Notes: a model not told the origin generated them from the sequence alone. Positions 53,351-62,333 are shown, numbered from the stretch's first letter. The stretch: DNA of 64,000 nucleotides from Clostridioides difficile ATCC 9689 = DSM 1296 (GCF_001077535.1 NZ_CP011968.1:2604001-2668000), one strand, 5' to 3'. A program made the numbers and translations.

Positions 53351-54559
53351 TTATTCACAAGCATAATTGAGTTCTTTTTTTATAACTTCTGCAAGTATCT
53401 CAACACCTTTAACGATTTGTTCTTCTGACATTGTTGTATAGTTAAGTCTCATAGTATTTTTTGGACCATTATTTGCAAAGAAGGACTCTCCAGAAACATA
53501 AGCAACTCCAGCATCAATGGCTTTATCTAATAAATCATCTACATTTATACTTTCAGGAAGTTCAACCCATATAAACATTCCTCCATCTGGTTCTGTATAT
53601 TTAGCTTCCTCTGGGAAATGTTTCTTCATAGCATCTAACATTAGCAGACATCTTTTCTTATACTCTGCTCTTATTTTTTCTATATGTTCATTTAAGTTGT
53701 ATTTCTTTAAAAATTCTATTACTTGTACTTGCGAAAATTGATTTGACTGTAAATCTATACCTTGTTTTAAAAGTTCTGCCTTATCTATGATGTCTACATT
53801 ACCACACATCCAAGCAACTCTAAATCCTGGACATAATACCTTTGAAAATGACCCAAGGTACAATACTTTATCTTTAGTATCAAGAGATTTAAGTGTAGGT
53901 AGAGGTTCTGGTGTAAATCTTATTTCTCCATAAGGATTATCCTCTATTACTATGACATCATATTTATTCACGACTTCCATAAAATCTTTTCTTCTTTGTA
54001 AAGACCATGTTTTTCCTGTAGGGTTTTGAAATGTTGGTATTACATATATCACCTTTATGTTAGAATTTTCAGATAATAATTTGTCTAAATCATCTGTTAC
54101 CATTCCTTCTTCATCTGTATCTACTCCTAAAAAATCACATTCATAAGGTCTAAATGCATTTATTGCACCTAAGTAACTTGGATTTTCTGTAACTACTACA
54201 TCTCCCTTTTCTAATAAAATCATAGCACTTAATGCTATCCCTTGTTGTGACCCAGTAGTTATTATAATATTTTCTGCTTTTGTATCAATATTTTCTTCTT
54301 CTTTCATTCTTTTTACTAATAGATCTAACAACTCATCTTCACCTTTAGTAGGTCCATATGCTAGGGCAAATTTTCCCCTTTCATTAAGTACTTTTTGAGT
54401 TATTTCACTTATCTCTTCTATTGGAAATAAATTTGGGTCAGGAAGCCCTGCAGCAAAAGATATAACAGTTCCACCACTTGCTACCTTCTGAGCTATTTTC
54501 TTTTGAGAATCTCTTATAGCTGAAGCTTTTACCATATCCATTCTTTTTGCATATTTCAT
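53351..54559 (-). CDS. PLP-dependent class I/II aminotransferase
   Basis: 402 residues, fold-type I, close to the 2-aminoadipate/aromatic (LysN, MocR C-domain) branch: VISFAAGLPDPNLFPIEEI, ITTGSQQGIALSAMILLEKGDVVVTENPSY, PTFQNPTGKTWSLQRRKDFM, VIEDNPYGEIRF and the PLP lysine in LGSFSKVLCPGFRVAWM. It moves the amino group of an amino acid to a 2-oxoacid, giving the oxoacid oxidised by the nearby ferredoxin oxidoreductase. 29 bases after ptb. Confidence 0.9.
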   Translation of the reverse strand: MKYAKRMDMVKASAIRDSQKKIAQKVASGGTVISFAAGLPDPNLFPIEEISEITQKVLNERGKFALAYGPTKGEDELLDLLVKRMKEEENIDTKAENIIITTGSQQGIALSAMILLEKGDVVVTENPSYLGAINAFRPYECDFLGVDTDEEGMVTDDLDKLLSENSNIKVIYVIPTFQNPTGKTWSLQRRKDFMEVVNKYDVIVIEDNPYGEIRFTPEPLPTLKSLDTKDKVLYLGSFSKVLCPGFRVAWMCGNVDIIDKAELLKQGIDLQSNQFSQVQVIEFLKKYNLNEHIEKIRAEYKKRCLLMLDAMKKHFPEEAKYTEPDGGMFIWVELPESINVDDLLDKAIDAGVAYVSGESFFANNGPKNTMRLNYTTMSEEQIVKGVEILAEVIKKELNYACE

Positions 54560-54588
54560 AACACTTTTTCCTCCTTAATAATAATTTC

Positions 54589-55482
54589 TTATTGTGATGC
54601 TAGGCACGCTAATGCTATTGAATTTATTTTTATTTCAGCTGTGTCAGAACGTGAACCTAAAATTATCGGATTTGTTGCTCCTAAAACTATACCTGCCCAC
54701 TTAGCTTTATTAAATCTAAGCCATGACTTTCCTAATATATTCCCTGCTTCTATATTTGGAAATACTAATAAATCAACATCACCAGCAATATTACTTTTAA
54801 TACCTTTATGTTCTGCTGCATGTGCATCAAATGCTACATCAAATGCTATTGGACCTTCCACTATACACTTTGGTATTTCTCCCGATTTTTCCATCTCTAC
54901 AAGTAGGTTGGCATCCACTGTAGATTGTATCTTAGGGTCTACCATTTCATTTGCAGTAAGTATCGCAGTTTTAGGATTTTCCATGCCTATACTTTTCATA
55001 GTAAGAAGTACATTTGTCATTATATCTTTTTTTTGATTTAAGTTTGGCGATACATTTATTCCACTATCAGTACAATAAAGAAGTTTATGATATTGAGGTA
55101 ATTCATATACTGCAAGCAAACTTAATAATCTTCCTGTTCTAAGACCCGTTTCTTTATTTAATATAGCTCTCATATAGACACTTGTATTTACTAATCCCTT
55201 CATAAGAACTTTAGCTTCCTTATTTTTAACTATCTCTACAGCTTTTTTAACTGATTCATCGGGATTTTGACAACCTATTATTTCATGACCTTTTAATCCA
55301 ATTTCTCTTGATATACTTTCTATTTTATCCTTGTCTCCTACAAGAATTGGCTTTATAATGTTTAAATCTGTTGCTGATTTCACAGCCTTTAATACTTCTT
55401 TGTCTTCTGCAACAGCAACACTTACAATAACAGGTTCAAGCTTTTTAGCCTCTTCTAATAAATTATTAAAATCTTTTAACAT
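54589..55482 (-). CDS. ptb: phosphate acyl(butyryl)transferase
   Basis: 297 residues, phosphate acetyl/butaryl transferase family: PVIVSVAVAEDKEVLKAVKSA, KPILVGDKDKIESI, LMKGLVNTSVYMRAILNKETGLRTGRLLSLLAV, DSGINVSPNLNQKKDIMTNVLLTMKSIG, GPIAFDVAFDAHAAEHKGIKS, VDLLVFPNIEAGNILGKSW. It converts acyl-CoA and phosphate to acyl phosphate and CoA. It is paired with the kinase directly upstream (17 bases). Given the aminotransferase and oxidoreductase around it, the acyl group is more likely a branched or other short chain than butyrate itself. Confidence 0.9.
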   Translation of the reverse strand: MLKDFNNLLEEAKKLEPVIVSVAVAEDKEVLKAVKSATDLNIIKPILVGDKDKIESISREIGLKGHEIIGCQNPDESVKKAVEIVKNKEAKVLMKGLVNTSVYMRAILNKETGLRTGRLLSLLAVYELPQYHKLLYCTDSGINVSPNLNQKKDIMTNVLLTMKSIGMENPKTAILTANEMVDPKIQSTVDANLLVEMEKSGEIPKCIVEGPIAFDVAFDAHAAEHKGIKSNIAGDVDLLVFPNIEAGNILGKSWLRFNKAKWAGIVLGATNPIILGSRSDTAEIKINSIALACLASQ

Positions 55483-55499
55483 ACTCTTTCTCCTAAATA

Positions 55500-56558
55500 T
55501 TAATAAGTTTTTGCTATTTCTTCTCCATTAAGTACTCTAAGTGCCCCTAGAGCAAGTGCCTCCATTTCCATCTCTCCTGGTACTATCTCTATTGGAGCTA
55601 GATATGAAACTTTTTCTGCTACTCCTTTGACTACCATTTCTGAGTGAGATATCCCTCCTGTCAAGATAACTCTATCTACATTCCCTGAAAGTGAAGCTCC
55701 ATACATAGAAATTTCTTTTGCTACTTGATAAATAAATGCATCCATTATAAGTTTTGCCTTTTCATCACCCTCCTTGATTCTGTTTTCAATTTCTATCATG
55801 TCCTTTGTTCCTAAATAATCGTACATTCCCCCAATCGAACTTACTTTTGCGACCATTTCATCATGAGTATATTTTCCGGAGTAACACAATTCTATAAGAG
55901 GATATGCAAGTAATCCACCACTCCTTTCTGGAGAAAATGGACCATCAGACCTACCACCACTTCCATCAATCATTTTGCCTTGTTTATGTGCTACAATCGA
56001 TATTCCTGAACCTAAATGAGCTACAATAAAGTTATAATCCTCGTATTTTCCCCCTAGTTTTTGTGCAATTTTTCTTGAAACAGCTTTATGGTTTAATGCA
56101 TGTAACCAACTTGCTTTTTCTATGTCTGATATTCCTGTAATCCTCGATACATCATCAAATTCATCTACAGAAACTGGGTCTACTACAAATGATTGTACTC
56201 CTATTTCATCAGCTATAGTTTTAGCTAATAATGCACCTAAATTTGATGCATGTTCCCCATTTATTTCATTTCTCATATCCTCAATCATTTCTTCACTCAC
56301 AGTATAGGTACCACCTTTTATAGCCTTCATAAGTCCACCACGACCAACTACTGCGTCAAAAGAATTTATACTATGATTCTCACTACTTAAAATATCTACT
56401 ATCAGTTGTTTTCTATAATCATATTCATCAAATACTTTAGAAAAATTTTTTAAATCTTCTCTTGTATGGGTTATATTTTTTTTCAAAATTTCATTTTCAT
56501 CTTGGAAAACAGAAATTTTTGTGGATGTACCACCAGGATTTATTACTAAAACTTTCAA
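55500..56558 (-). CDS. buk: butyrate kinase-type acyl kinase
   Basis: 352 residues, acetate/propionate/butyrate kinase fold (ASKHA): VLVINPGGTSTKISVFQDE start, VVGRGGLMKAIKGGTYTV, FIVAHLGSGISIVAHKQGKMIDGSGGRSDGPFSPERSGG, and VDRVILTGGISHSEMVVKGVAEKVSYLAPIEIVPGEMEMEALALGALRVL. It transfers the acyl phosphate group to ADP, giving ATP and the free acid. Start is TTG behind GGGGGTG. A separate promoter region with GTTCT/AGAAC operators lies just upstream (56573-56644). Confidence 0.93.
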   Translation of the reverse strand: MKVLVINPGGTSTKISVFQDENEILKKNITHTREDLKNFSKVFDEYDYRKQLIVDILSSENHSINSFDAVVGRGGLMKAIKGGTYTVSEEMIEDMRNEINGEHASNLGALLAKTIADEIGVQSFVVDPVSVDEFDDVSRITGISDIEKASWLHALNHKAVSRKIAQKLGGKYEDYNFIVAHLGSGISIVAHKQGKMIDGSGGRSDGPFSPERSGGLLAYPLIELCYSGKYTHDEMVAKVSSIGGMYDYLGTKDMIEIENRIKEGDEKAKLIMDAFIYQVAKEISMYGASLSGNVDRVILTGGISHSEMVVKGVAEKVSYLAPIEIVPGEMEMEALALGALRVLNGEEIAKTY

Positions 56559-56572
56559 TTTAACACCCCCTA

Positions 56573-56644
56573 GTTCTACTATACAGAACGCCGTTCTTGT
56601 ATTCCGACCTAAAGACTTCGTCCTATTGTCCAGAACGACGTTCT
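56573..56644 (-). promoter_or_regulatory. operator cluster upstream of buk
   Basis: GTTCT (56573-56577) N7 AGAAC (56585-56589) N3 GTTCT (56593-56597), then AGAAC (56632-56636) N3 GTTCT (56640-56644). The 13-base palindromes AGAACGCCGTTCT and AGAACGACGTTCT are strikingly GC-rich for this region. The same GTTCT-N7-AGAAC-N3-GTTCT layout occurs upstream of the oxidoreductase operon at 59383-59407. Proposed binding sites of the IclR-family protein at 59574-60341. Confidence 0.7.
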
Positions 56645-56714
56645 ATATTTTATTAATTAAATACTAACATATAAAAATAAGTATTTCAATAATTATTTTA
56701 AATATTTAAAATAT

Positions 56715-57254
56715 TCATTCGTAGTCGTATCCAGCTTCAAATGCTTCTACATTTTTAGAATTGAATTTACCTTTGCCTTGATTTTCAAAGTATTCACACA
56801 TACCACTTTCAAATTCTTCTTTTGTAAATAAATCCAAACTCTTTACCATAGCACCTAACATGCAAATGTTAGCAGCTTTTTCATTGCCTAAATTTTGTGC
56901 TATTTCAGTAACAGGTACTTTTATAACATTAATGTCTTCTCTGTACTTTCTATCCTTACTTACTAGTGATTCATTGACAAACATATAACCATTTTTTTTC
57001 ATTAAACTTTCATACTTATCTACTGATACGCTGTTCATTCCCAATAGTATATCTGGATTTTTTACACAAGGATTTGCAATTTTTTCATCACTTACAACAA
57101 CATTGCAATTTGCACTTCCTCCCCTCATCTCATTTCCATAAGATGGGAACCATGTAATTTTCTTTTCTGCCTTATATGCAACATACATTATAATTTTTCC
57201 TGCTGTAAGAACTCCCTGTCCTCCAAAACCAGCACATATAATTTCATTCAACAT
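56715..57254 (-). CDS. 2-oxoacid:ferredoxin oxidoreductase, gamma subunit
   Basis: 179 residues, gamma-type subunit (KorC/VorC class): EIICAGFGGQGVLTAGKIIMYVAYKAEKKITWFPSYGNEMRGGSANCNVVVSDEKIANP is the family signature. With the delta, alpha and beta subunits it forms the four-subunit enzyme that oxidises a 2-oxoacid to acyl-CoA and CO2, reducing ferredoxin. Twelve bases after the beta subunit gene; about 155 bases before buk, where a second control region lies. Confidence 0.9.
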   Translation of the reverse strand: MLNEIICAGFGGQGVLTAGKIIMYVAYKAEKKITWFPSYGNEMRGGSANCNVVVSDEKIANPCVKNPDILLGMNSVSVDKYESLMKKNGYMFVNESLVSKDRKYREDINVIKVPVTEIAQNLGNEKAANICMLGAMVKSLDLFTKEEFESGMCEYFENQGKGKFNSKNVEAFEAGYDYE

Positions 57255-57266
57255 ATTATTTCCTCC

Positions 57267-57986
57267 CTAATCAATAAATTCTCCAAGTGGATACTTTGGA
57301 ACAAGTTCATTTTCAATTCTCTTCATAGCATCTACTGGCTTTAATCCCCAGTTTGTTGGACATGGTACAAGCACTTCTATTAAGCAAAAACCTTTCTTTT
57401 CTTTTTGTTTTTCTAGAGCTTTTTTGATGTATCTTTTTGTTGTATTTATTTCTTTAGGGTTAGTTATTGTTCCTCTTGCTAGATATGCTATATCTAAATT
57501 TCCCATAACTTTTACAACATCAAATGTTGAACCATGATCTGCGTAATTTCTACCCGCTGGAGTAGAAGCTGTATATTGACCTTCTATAGTAGTTGGAGCC
57601 ATTTGCCCTCCTGTCATTGCAAACATATTATTGTTCATAACAAGAAATATTACATTATCATTTCTAGTAGCAGCTGACATAGTTTCTCCAAGCCCTATTG
57701 CATAAGCTCCACCATCTCCAGCTATTGTAAATATATATTTATCTGGTCTAACTCTTTTCATAGCTGCCATTGCTGCTCCCATTTTACCATGAGGTGGAAC
57801 GACAACATCTACATTCATACTAAATTGAAACATATGATTACAACCTATATCTGAACATATAATTGTATCTTGACATATATCCATTTCTGTTAATACTTCT
57901 CCAATAATTCTATCGACTATAGAGTGTCCACAGCCTCCACAGAACATATTTTCACACATCATTATTGCTGGTGCTTTTTTAGCCAT
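57267..57986 (-). CDS. 2-oxoacid:ferredoxin oxidoreductase, beta subunit
   Basis: 239 residues, thiamine-diphosphate-binding subunit: MCENMFCGGCGHSIVDRII, CSDIGCNHMF, PHGKMGAAMAAMKRVRPDKYIFTIAGDGGAYAIGLGETMSAATRNDNVIFLVMNNNMFAMTGGQMAPTT (GDG...N ThDP/Mg site), FCLIEVLVPCPTNWGLKPVDAM. Starts two bases after the alpha gene stop, with its ribosome binding site inside alpha. Confidence 0.93.
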   Translation of the reverse strand: MAKKAPAIMMCENMFCGGCGHSIVDRIIGEVLTEMDICQDTIICSDIGCNHMFQFSMNVDVVVPPHGKMGAAMAAMKRVRPDKYIFTIAGDGGAYAIGLGETMSAATRNDNVIFLVMNNNMFAMTGGQMAPTTIEGQYTASTPAGRNYADHGSTFDVVKVMGNLDIAYLARGTITNPKEINTTKRYIKKALEKQKEKKGFCLIEVLVPCPTNWGLKPVDAMKRIENELVPKYPLGEFID

Positions 57987-57988
57987 AA

Positions 57989-59065
57989 TTAAAATACCTC
58001 CTCTTGCTTAGCTTTTCCATCTATAATCTGTTGAGCAAAATCTATTAATTGATTTACTTCTGCCATATATTGAGCTGTTGCTACTGAATATACTGGAAAT
58101 CTATTATCACATGCTATAATTACATCTTCCTTCATCTGTGCCATCATGTTCATTTCAACTGTTACAAGTCCCTTCAATGAATCACTTAATTTCTTAAATG
58201 CTTTTCTTGGGTAAGGCCACAATGTTTTTGGTCTTATTAGACCTAATTTCATTCCTTTTGCTCTAGCATCTCTAACTGCACCTTCTGCTATTCTTGATGA
58301 AATACCGTATGCCACAAATACCACTTCAGCATCTTCTATTTCTATCTCTTCCCATCTTTGTTCATCTTCTTGAACTTTTCTCATTTTTTCTATATACCCT
58401 TTTTGCCATGTATCTTGGTCTTCAAAATATGTTATATCAGTTATTACTTTATTTTTTTCTCCTACAGGTGTTCCTTTTGCAGCCCATGGAGCTTTATCCA
58501 TATCGTATTCTTTCATTGGTGGTGCTATACAAGGTTCTACCATTTGACCTATTGTAGCATCAGAAAGTATAAGTACTGGATGCATATATTTTTCAGCCAA
58601 TTCAAAAGATTCATATGCCATATCCATATTTTCTTGAACACTATTAGGTGCTAACACGATTAAATGATAATCTCCATTTCCACCGCCTTTTACTGCTTGC
58701 CAATAATTATCTTGACCAGCTCCTATAAATCCATCACCTATACCATATCTTTGCACACATGCTACAACTGCTGGCAAACCAGCTGATACCCAATATGCAA
58801 TACCTTCTTGTTTTAATGAAAATCCTGGACCAGATGAAGAAGTCATAGCTCTTGCTCCAAGTGCACTTGCTCCCATAACCATATTTACACTGGCTATTTC
58901 TGATTCACCTTGGATAAATACTCCTCCAACTTCTTTTTGTCTCCATGCCATCATTTCTAATATTTCTGATTGTGGTGTTATTGGATAACCTGCATAAAAT
59001 CTGCAGCCACCACGTATAGCACCTTCTGCTAAAGCTTCATTTCCTTTAATTAATAAACTTTGCAT
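57989..59065 (-). CDS. 2-oxoacid:ferredoxin oxidoreductase, alpha subunit
   Basis: About 358 residues: LLIKGNEALAEGAIRGGCRFYAGYPITPQSEILEMMAWR, FIQGESEIASVNMVMGASALGARAMTSSSGPGFSLKQEGIAYWVSAGLPAVVACVQRYG and GLIRPKTLWPYPRKAF match the KorA/VorB pyrimidine-binding and swivel domains. ATG 59065 is chosen because GAGGGGAG lies seven bases before it; the longer frame would overlap the delta gene. The pairing with ptb/buk and an aminotransferase favours a branched-chain or similar 2-oxoacid over 2-oxoglutarate. Confidence 0.92.
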   Translation of the reverse strand: MQSLLIKGNEALAEGAIRGGCRFYAGYPITPQSEILEMMAWRQKEVGGVFIQGESEIASVNMVMGASALGARAMTSSSGPGFSLKQEGIAYWVSAGLPAVVACVQRYGIGDGFIGAGQDNYWQAVKGGGNGDYHLIVLAPNSVQENMDMAYESFELAEKYMHPVLILSDATIGQMVEPCIAPPMKEYDMDKAPWAAKGTPVGEKNKVITDITYFEDQDTWQKGYIEKMRKVQEDEQRWEEIEIEDAEVVFVAYGISSRIAEGAVRDARAKGMKLGLIRPKTLWPYPRKAFKKLSDSLKGLVTVEMNMMAQMKEDVIIACDNRFPVYSVATAQYMAEVNQLIDFAQQIIDGKAKQEEVF

Positions 59066-59093
59066 ACCTTTTCTCCCCTCTAATAAAAATAAT

Positions 59094-59291
59094 TTATAAT
59101 ATCTCAAATACTAAATCAGGGCACATTGTATAACAAGCGCCACATTGAATACATTTTTCTTCATCGACTTTAATAGTTACAAAGCCTTTTTTATTTGTGT
59201 AGTCAGAAAGACTTATTGCATCTTTTTTACAAGCTTCAATACAAAGATAGCATCCCTTACATCTTTCAACACTCAACTTGACTTTTTCCAT
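59094..59291 (-). CDS. 2-oxoacid:ferredoxin oxidoreductase, delta (ferredoxin) subunit
   Basis: 65 residues with two 4Fe-4S motifs: CKGCYLCIEACKKDAI and CIQCGACYTMCPDLVF. It shuttles electrons from the ThDP centre to ferredoxin. First gene of the oxidoreductase operon. An operator-like palindrome lies about 90-115 bases upstream. Confidence 0.92.
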   Translation of the reverse strand: MEKVKLSVERCKGCYLCIEACKKDAISLSDYTNKKGFVTIKVDEEKCIQCGACYTMCPDLVFEIL

Positions 59292-59382
59292 TTCTCAAAT
59301 CTCCCCTTTATGTAATATTTTTACTTAATTTTAAATATATAATATTTATATTTTGTATAAATACTATATATGCATCAATTTT

Positions 59383-59407
59383 GTTCTATAGTATAGAACC
59401 TTGTTCT
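59383..59407 (-). promoter_or_regulatory. palindromic operator upstream of the oxidoreductase operon
   Basis: Perfect 17-base palindrome GTTCTATAGTATAGAAC (59383-59399), then N3 and another GTTCT (59403-59407). The half-sites and spacings equal those upstream of buk. A site for the IclR-family protein encoded just upstream is the simplest reading. Confidence 0.72.
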
Positions 59408-59496
59408 ATTTTTATTGCTTAATTAAAAGATAACACATTCGCTTATATATTTCAATAACATTTTAAATTTTAAGAATATTTAATTTTAGATTAAAG

Positions 59497-59557
59497 AAAA
59501 ATAGGCTACATTTAAATTGATATTTACAAATAACAATTTAAATATAGCCTATTTTTA
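59497..59557 (-). terminator. terminator of the iclR gene
   Basis: Arms 59498-59519 and 59534-59555 (AAAATAGGCTACATTTAAATTG and near complement, one mismatch) with T/A-runs on both sides; just downstream of the IclR stop at 59574 and before the operon's operator. Confidence 0.85.
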
Positions 59558-59573
59558 TTATCAAGATTAAAAA

Positions 59574-60341
59574 TCATCTAAAAAGTTCAGATATACTTTT
59601 TGCAGTTTCTATAACTCTTTTAATCTTATACTCAAAGTCCCCTTCTCTCATTCTTATAGTTGGACCTGACAAACTTATGGCTGCAATAGCTTTATTATTT
59701 TTATCTAAGATAGGTGCTCCAATACAAGTTAGTCCATGTTCTAGTTCTTCATCATCTATAGCATATCCTTGTTCTTTTATTTTTGCTAAAAAAAGCATCA
59801 TATCATCCCAATTATCAATTGTATGTTCTGTATACTTGTGTATTGGTGTTTTTCTATATTTTTCAAAATCTATAGAATCATTAAATGCCATAAGACATTT
59901 ACCAACTGCTGAACAATAACATTCACTACTTGAACCAACGGATGGATTTACTGAAAGTAATTGATTTGAACCATACTCTTTATGTATTATGATACTTCTT
60001 GGAGAATCTTGAGCTCTTTCTTCTAATATAGATACATTAACTACTTCGTTAAATTCTTGATTTAATTTTTTCGTATATGGTTTTACTATTTCAGTCAATG
60101 ACATTTTTTCTCCCACAACCATACCTATTGCATATAAATTTATTCCTAGCCAATACTTACCATTCTCTGCATTTTGTATAACAAAACCTTTGTTTTCAAG
60201 AGTAACCAAAGTTCTATGTACAGTACTTTTATATACTCCCATAGCCTTGCTTATTTCAGTTATTCCCATTTCTCTCTTTTCATGATATAACAGCAAAATT
60301 ATGTCTAGGGCTCTATCTAATGCATTTATTATTTCTCCCAT
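59574..60341 (-). CDS. IclR-family transcription regulator
   Basis: About 255 residues: winged helix (ALDIILLLYHEKREMGITEISKAMGVYKSTVHRTLVTLENKGFVIQN) and IclR effector domain (SVNPSVGSSSECYCSAVGKCLMAF, YAIDDEELEHGLTCIGAPILDKNNKAIAAISLSGPTIRM). ATG 60341 follows AGGAGGAG; the upstream TTG (60362) contains that site. IclR proteins bind palindromes as dimers of dimers; matched operators lie at two places in the following operon, so it very likely controls it. Confidence 0.9.
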   Translation of the reverse strand: MGEIINALDRALDIILLLYHEKREMGITEISKAMGVYKSTVHRTLVTLENKGFVIQNAENGKYWLGINLYAIGMVVGEKMSLTEIVKPYTKKLNQEFNEVVNVSILEERAQDSPRSIIIHKEYGSNQLLSVNPSVGSSSECYCSAVGKCLMAFNDSIDFEKYRKTPIHKYTEHTIDNWDDMMLFLAKIKEQGYAIDDEELEHGLTCIGAPILDKNNKAIAAISLSGPTIRMREGDFEYKIKRVIETAKSISELFR

Positions 60342-60564
60342 ATACAAAAACTCCTCCTGCAAATATTAAGTGCTACTCCCACACTCTACTAAATATTATA
60401 TATTAAAATTACAAAATTATCTATTTATCTTAATTATATTTTATAAAACAAAAATATTATACTTAATTTGTAAAATAAAAACAAAATACTCACTATGTCC
60501 TTATTATTCTTACTTTTAATAGAATTATTCTGTTATATTTTTATCCTGACTAGATAATAATATA

Positions 60565-60588
60565 TATATCTATTATACAATAGATATA
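60565..60588. promoter_or_regulatory. palindrome upstream of the siroheme reductase gene
   Basis: Ten-base arms TATATCTATT and AATAGATATA around ATAC, a perfect 24-base dyad, about 33 bases before the start of the reductase gene. AT-rich, so partly expected by chance, but its length and promoter-proximal place make an operator plausible. Confidence 0.4.
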
Positions 60589-60620
60589 TTTTTATACAAG
60601 ACTAACAATGAGGTGAAATA

Positions 60621-62168
60621 ATGGATAATTTTAAAAAGATATTGTTAAATGAACTACCTAATTTTAAAGAATATTCTTCAAAATTTTTAAATGGAGAAAT
60701 AAATAAAATGCAATATAAGGGATTTTCTGGTGGATATGGTGTTTATGCTCAAAGAGACAAAAAATCTTTTATGATAAGACTTAGAGTATCTGCTGGAGTT
60801 TTATCTCAGTATCAACTTAATAAAATCTATGAAATAGCTATTAAACACAACTTAGATAAGATACACTTAACAACTAGACAAGCTATACAATTACACGATT
60901 TATCTATAAATTCAATTGTTGATATCATGGAAGAAGGAATAAAAAATGATATATTCACTAGAGGTGGTGGTGGTAATTATCCTAGAAATGTCGGATTATC
61001 TCCATTATCTGGAGTTGACCCTAGTGAAGTCTTTGATGTTACTCCATATGCAGTTGCTACTGATAAATATTTTATCAAAAATGCTACTACATACCATTTA
61101 CCTAGAAAATTAAAAGTTTCTTATTCTAATTGTTACACAGATACTGCTCATTGTAGTATACAAGACTTAGGATTTGTTGCTACTTTGAAAAATGATGAAC
61201 CATATTTCAGAGTTTTCTTAGGTGGAGGTCTAGGTAAACAGCCCAAAGTTGCTTTAGAACTTGATGAACTTATAAAGCCGAAAGACGCCTTATATTGTGT
61301 TGAAGGTATGATTAAATTCTTTATGGATTATGGAAATTATGAAAATAAAAATAGAGCTAGGGTTAGATATATGGTCGAATCACTTGGTGAAGAACTATTC
61401 TTAGAAAAATTTAAAGAATACTATAAATTAGAAAAAGAAAATGGTAGTCTTGAACTCAATATTGAAGAAATAGATTACTCTAAACCTGGAGTTAAAATAG
61501 ATATACAAGATTCTAGACTAATACCTCAAAAACAGGATGGTTTATACACTGTATATATACATCCAGTTGGAGGTATTTTGTTAACAAAGGATTTAAGTAC
61601 TTTACTTAAAGAATTAGATAATGTTGAAAATCCTATGATTAGACTAGGAATGACAGAGGGATTATATATTTTAAATTTAAATGGAAATGAAGCAAAAAGA
61701 ATATTAGAAATAAGTAAAACTATTAGTTGTAATTCTCAATTAGAACAAAGTATATCTTGCATAGGTGTTCCAATTTGTCAAATGGGCATACAAAATAGTC
61801 AGAAAATGTTACATGAAATCATAGATTATTTTAGATTACAAAATAATGAAGAAATTTTAAATAAAGCACCTAAGTTATATATATCAGGATGTTTAAATTC
61901 ATGTGGTGTTCATCAAGTTGGTAGCATAGGTTTATGTGGTAAAAAGAAGAATGTTGATGGTATATCTACAGATGCATTTGAATTATTTGTTGGAGGCAGT
62001 TTTGAAATAGGTAAGACTAGATTGGGAAAATCACTTGGAGATTTTAAAGCTAGTGATATTCCTGAAATGCTTTATAAAATATCGGACGCATCATCAGGCA
62101 ATTTTTATGAATGGGTAAATTCAAATGATAATATTTTAAACAAAATAACTGATAAGTATAAAATATAA
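60621..62168 (+). CDS. siroheme nitrite/sulfite reductase-like protein
   Basis: 515 residues with the duplicated ferredoxin-like half-domains of nitrite/sulfite reductases: GGYGVYAQRDKKSFMIRLRVSAGVLSQYQLNKI, HLTTRQAIQLHDL, the first cluster ligands in SNCYTDTAHCSIQD (two Cys) and GCLNSCGVHQVGSIGLCG (CxxxC plus following Cys) for the 4Fe-4S/siroheme centre. A gene alone, without the NADPH or AsrA/AsrB partner subunits, so ferredoxin or another donor is expected. It might reduce sulfite, nitrite or serve assimilation; sequence does not decide. Ribosome binding site GAGGTGA before ATG. Confidence 0.88.
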   Translation: MDNFKKILLNELPNFKEYSSKFLNGEINKMQYKGFSGGYGVYAQRDKKSFMIRLRVSAGVLSQYQLNKIYEIAIKHNLDKIHLTTRQAIQLHDLSINSIVDIMEEGIKNDIFTRGGGGNYPRNVGLSPLSGVDPSEVFDVTPYAVATDKYFIKNATTYHLPRKLKVSYSNCYTDTAHCSIQDLGFVATLKNDEPYFRVFLGGGLGKQPKVALELDELIKPKDALYCVEGMIKFFMDYGNYENKNRARVRYMVESLGEELFLEKFKEYYKLEKENGSLELNIEEIDYSKPGVKIDIQDSRLIPQKQDGLYTVYIHPVGGILLTKDLSTLLKELDNVENPMIRLGMTEGLYILNLNGNEAKRILEISKTISCNSQLEQSISCIGVPICQMGIQNSQKMLHEIIDYFRLQNNEEILNKAPKLYISGCLNSCGVHQVGSIGLCGKKKNVDGISTDAFELFVGGSFEIGKTRLGKSLGDFKASDIPEMLYKISDASSGNFYEWVNSNDNILNKITDKYKI

Positions 62169-62195
62169 TTTATTATATTTACTTACAAAAAACAT

Positions 62196-62308
62196 GGGTG
62201 TCTCAAAATGAACTTTTTAGTTTATGAGACACTCTTTTTCTATGAAATCAAATATATTTTCATCATCTCAACAATGAAAAATAAGACTATCTCTATTTTG
62301 AGACAGCC
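62196..62308. repeat. MITE-like inverted-repeat element, copy 3
   Basis: 113 bases, in inverted orientation relative to copies 1 and 2. Terminal repeats GGGTGTCTCAAAAT and ATTTTGAGACAGCC; the inner hairpin GTGTCTCAAAATGAACT...AGTTTATGAGACAC and the ATCAAATATATTTT core match the others. Placed between the convergent reductase (+) and glyS (-) genes, so it can terminate both. Confidence 0.78.
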
Positions 62309-62333
62309 TTATTTCTTATAAATAGTTTAAATT

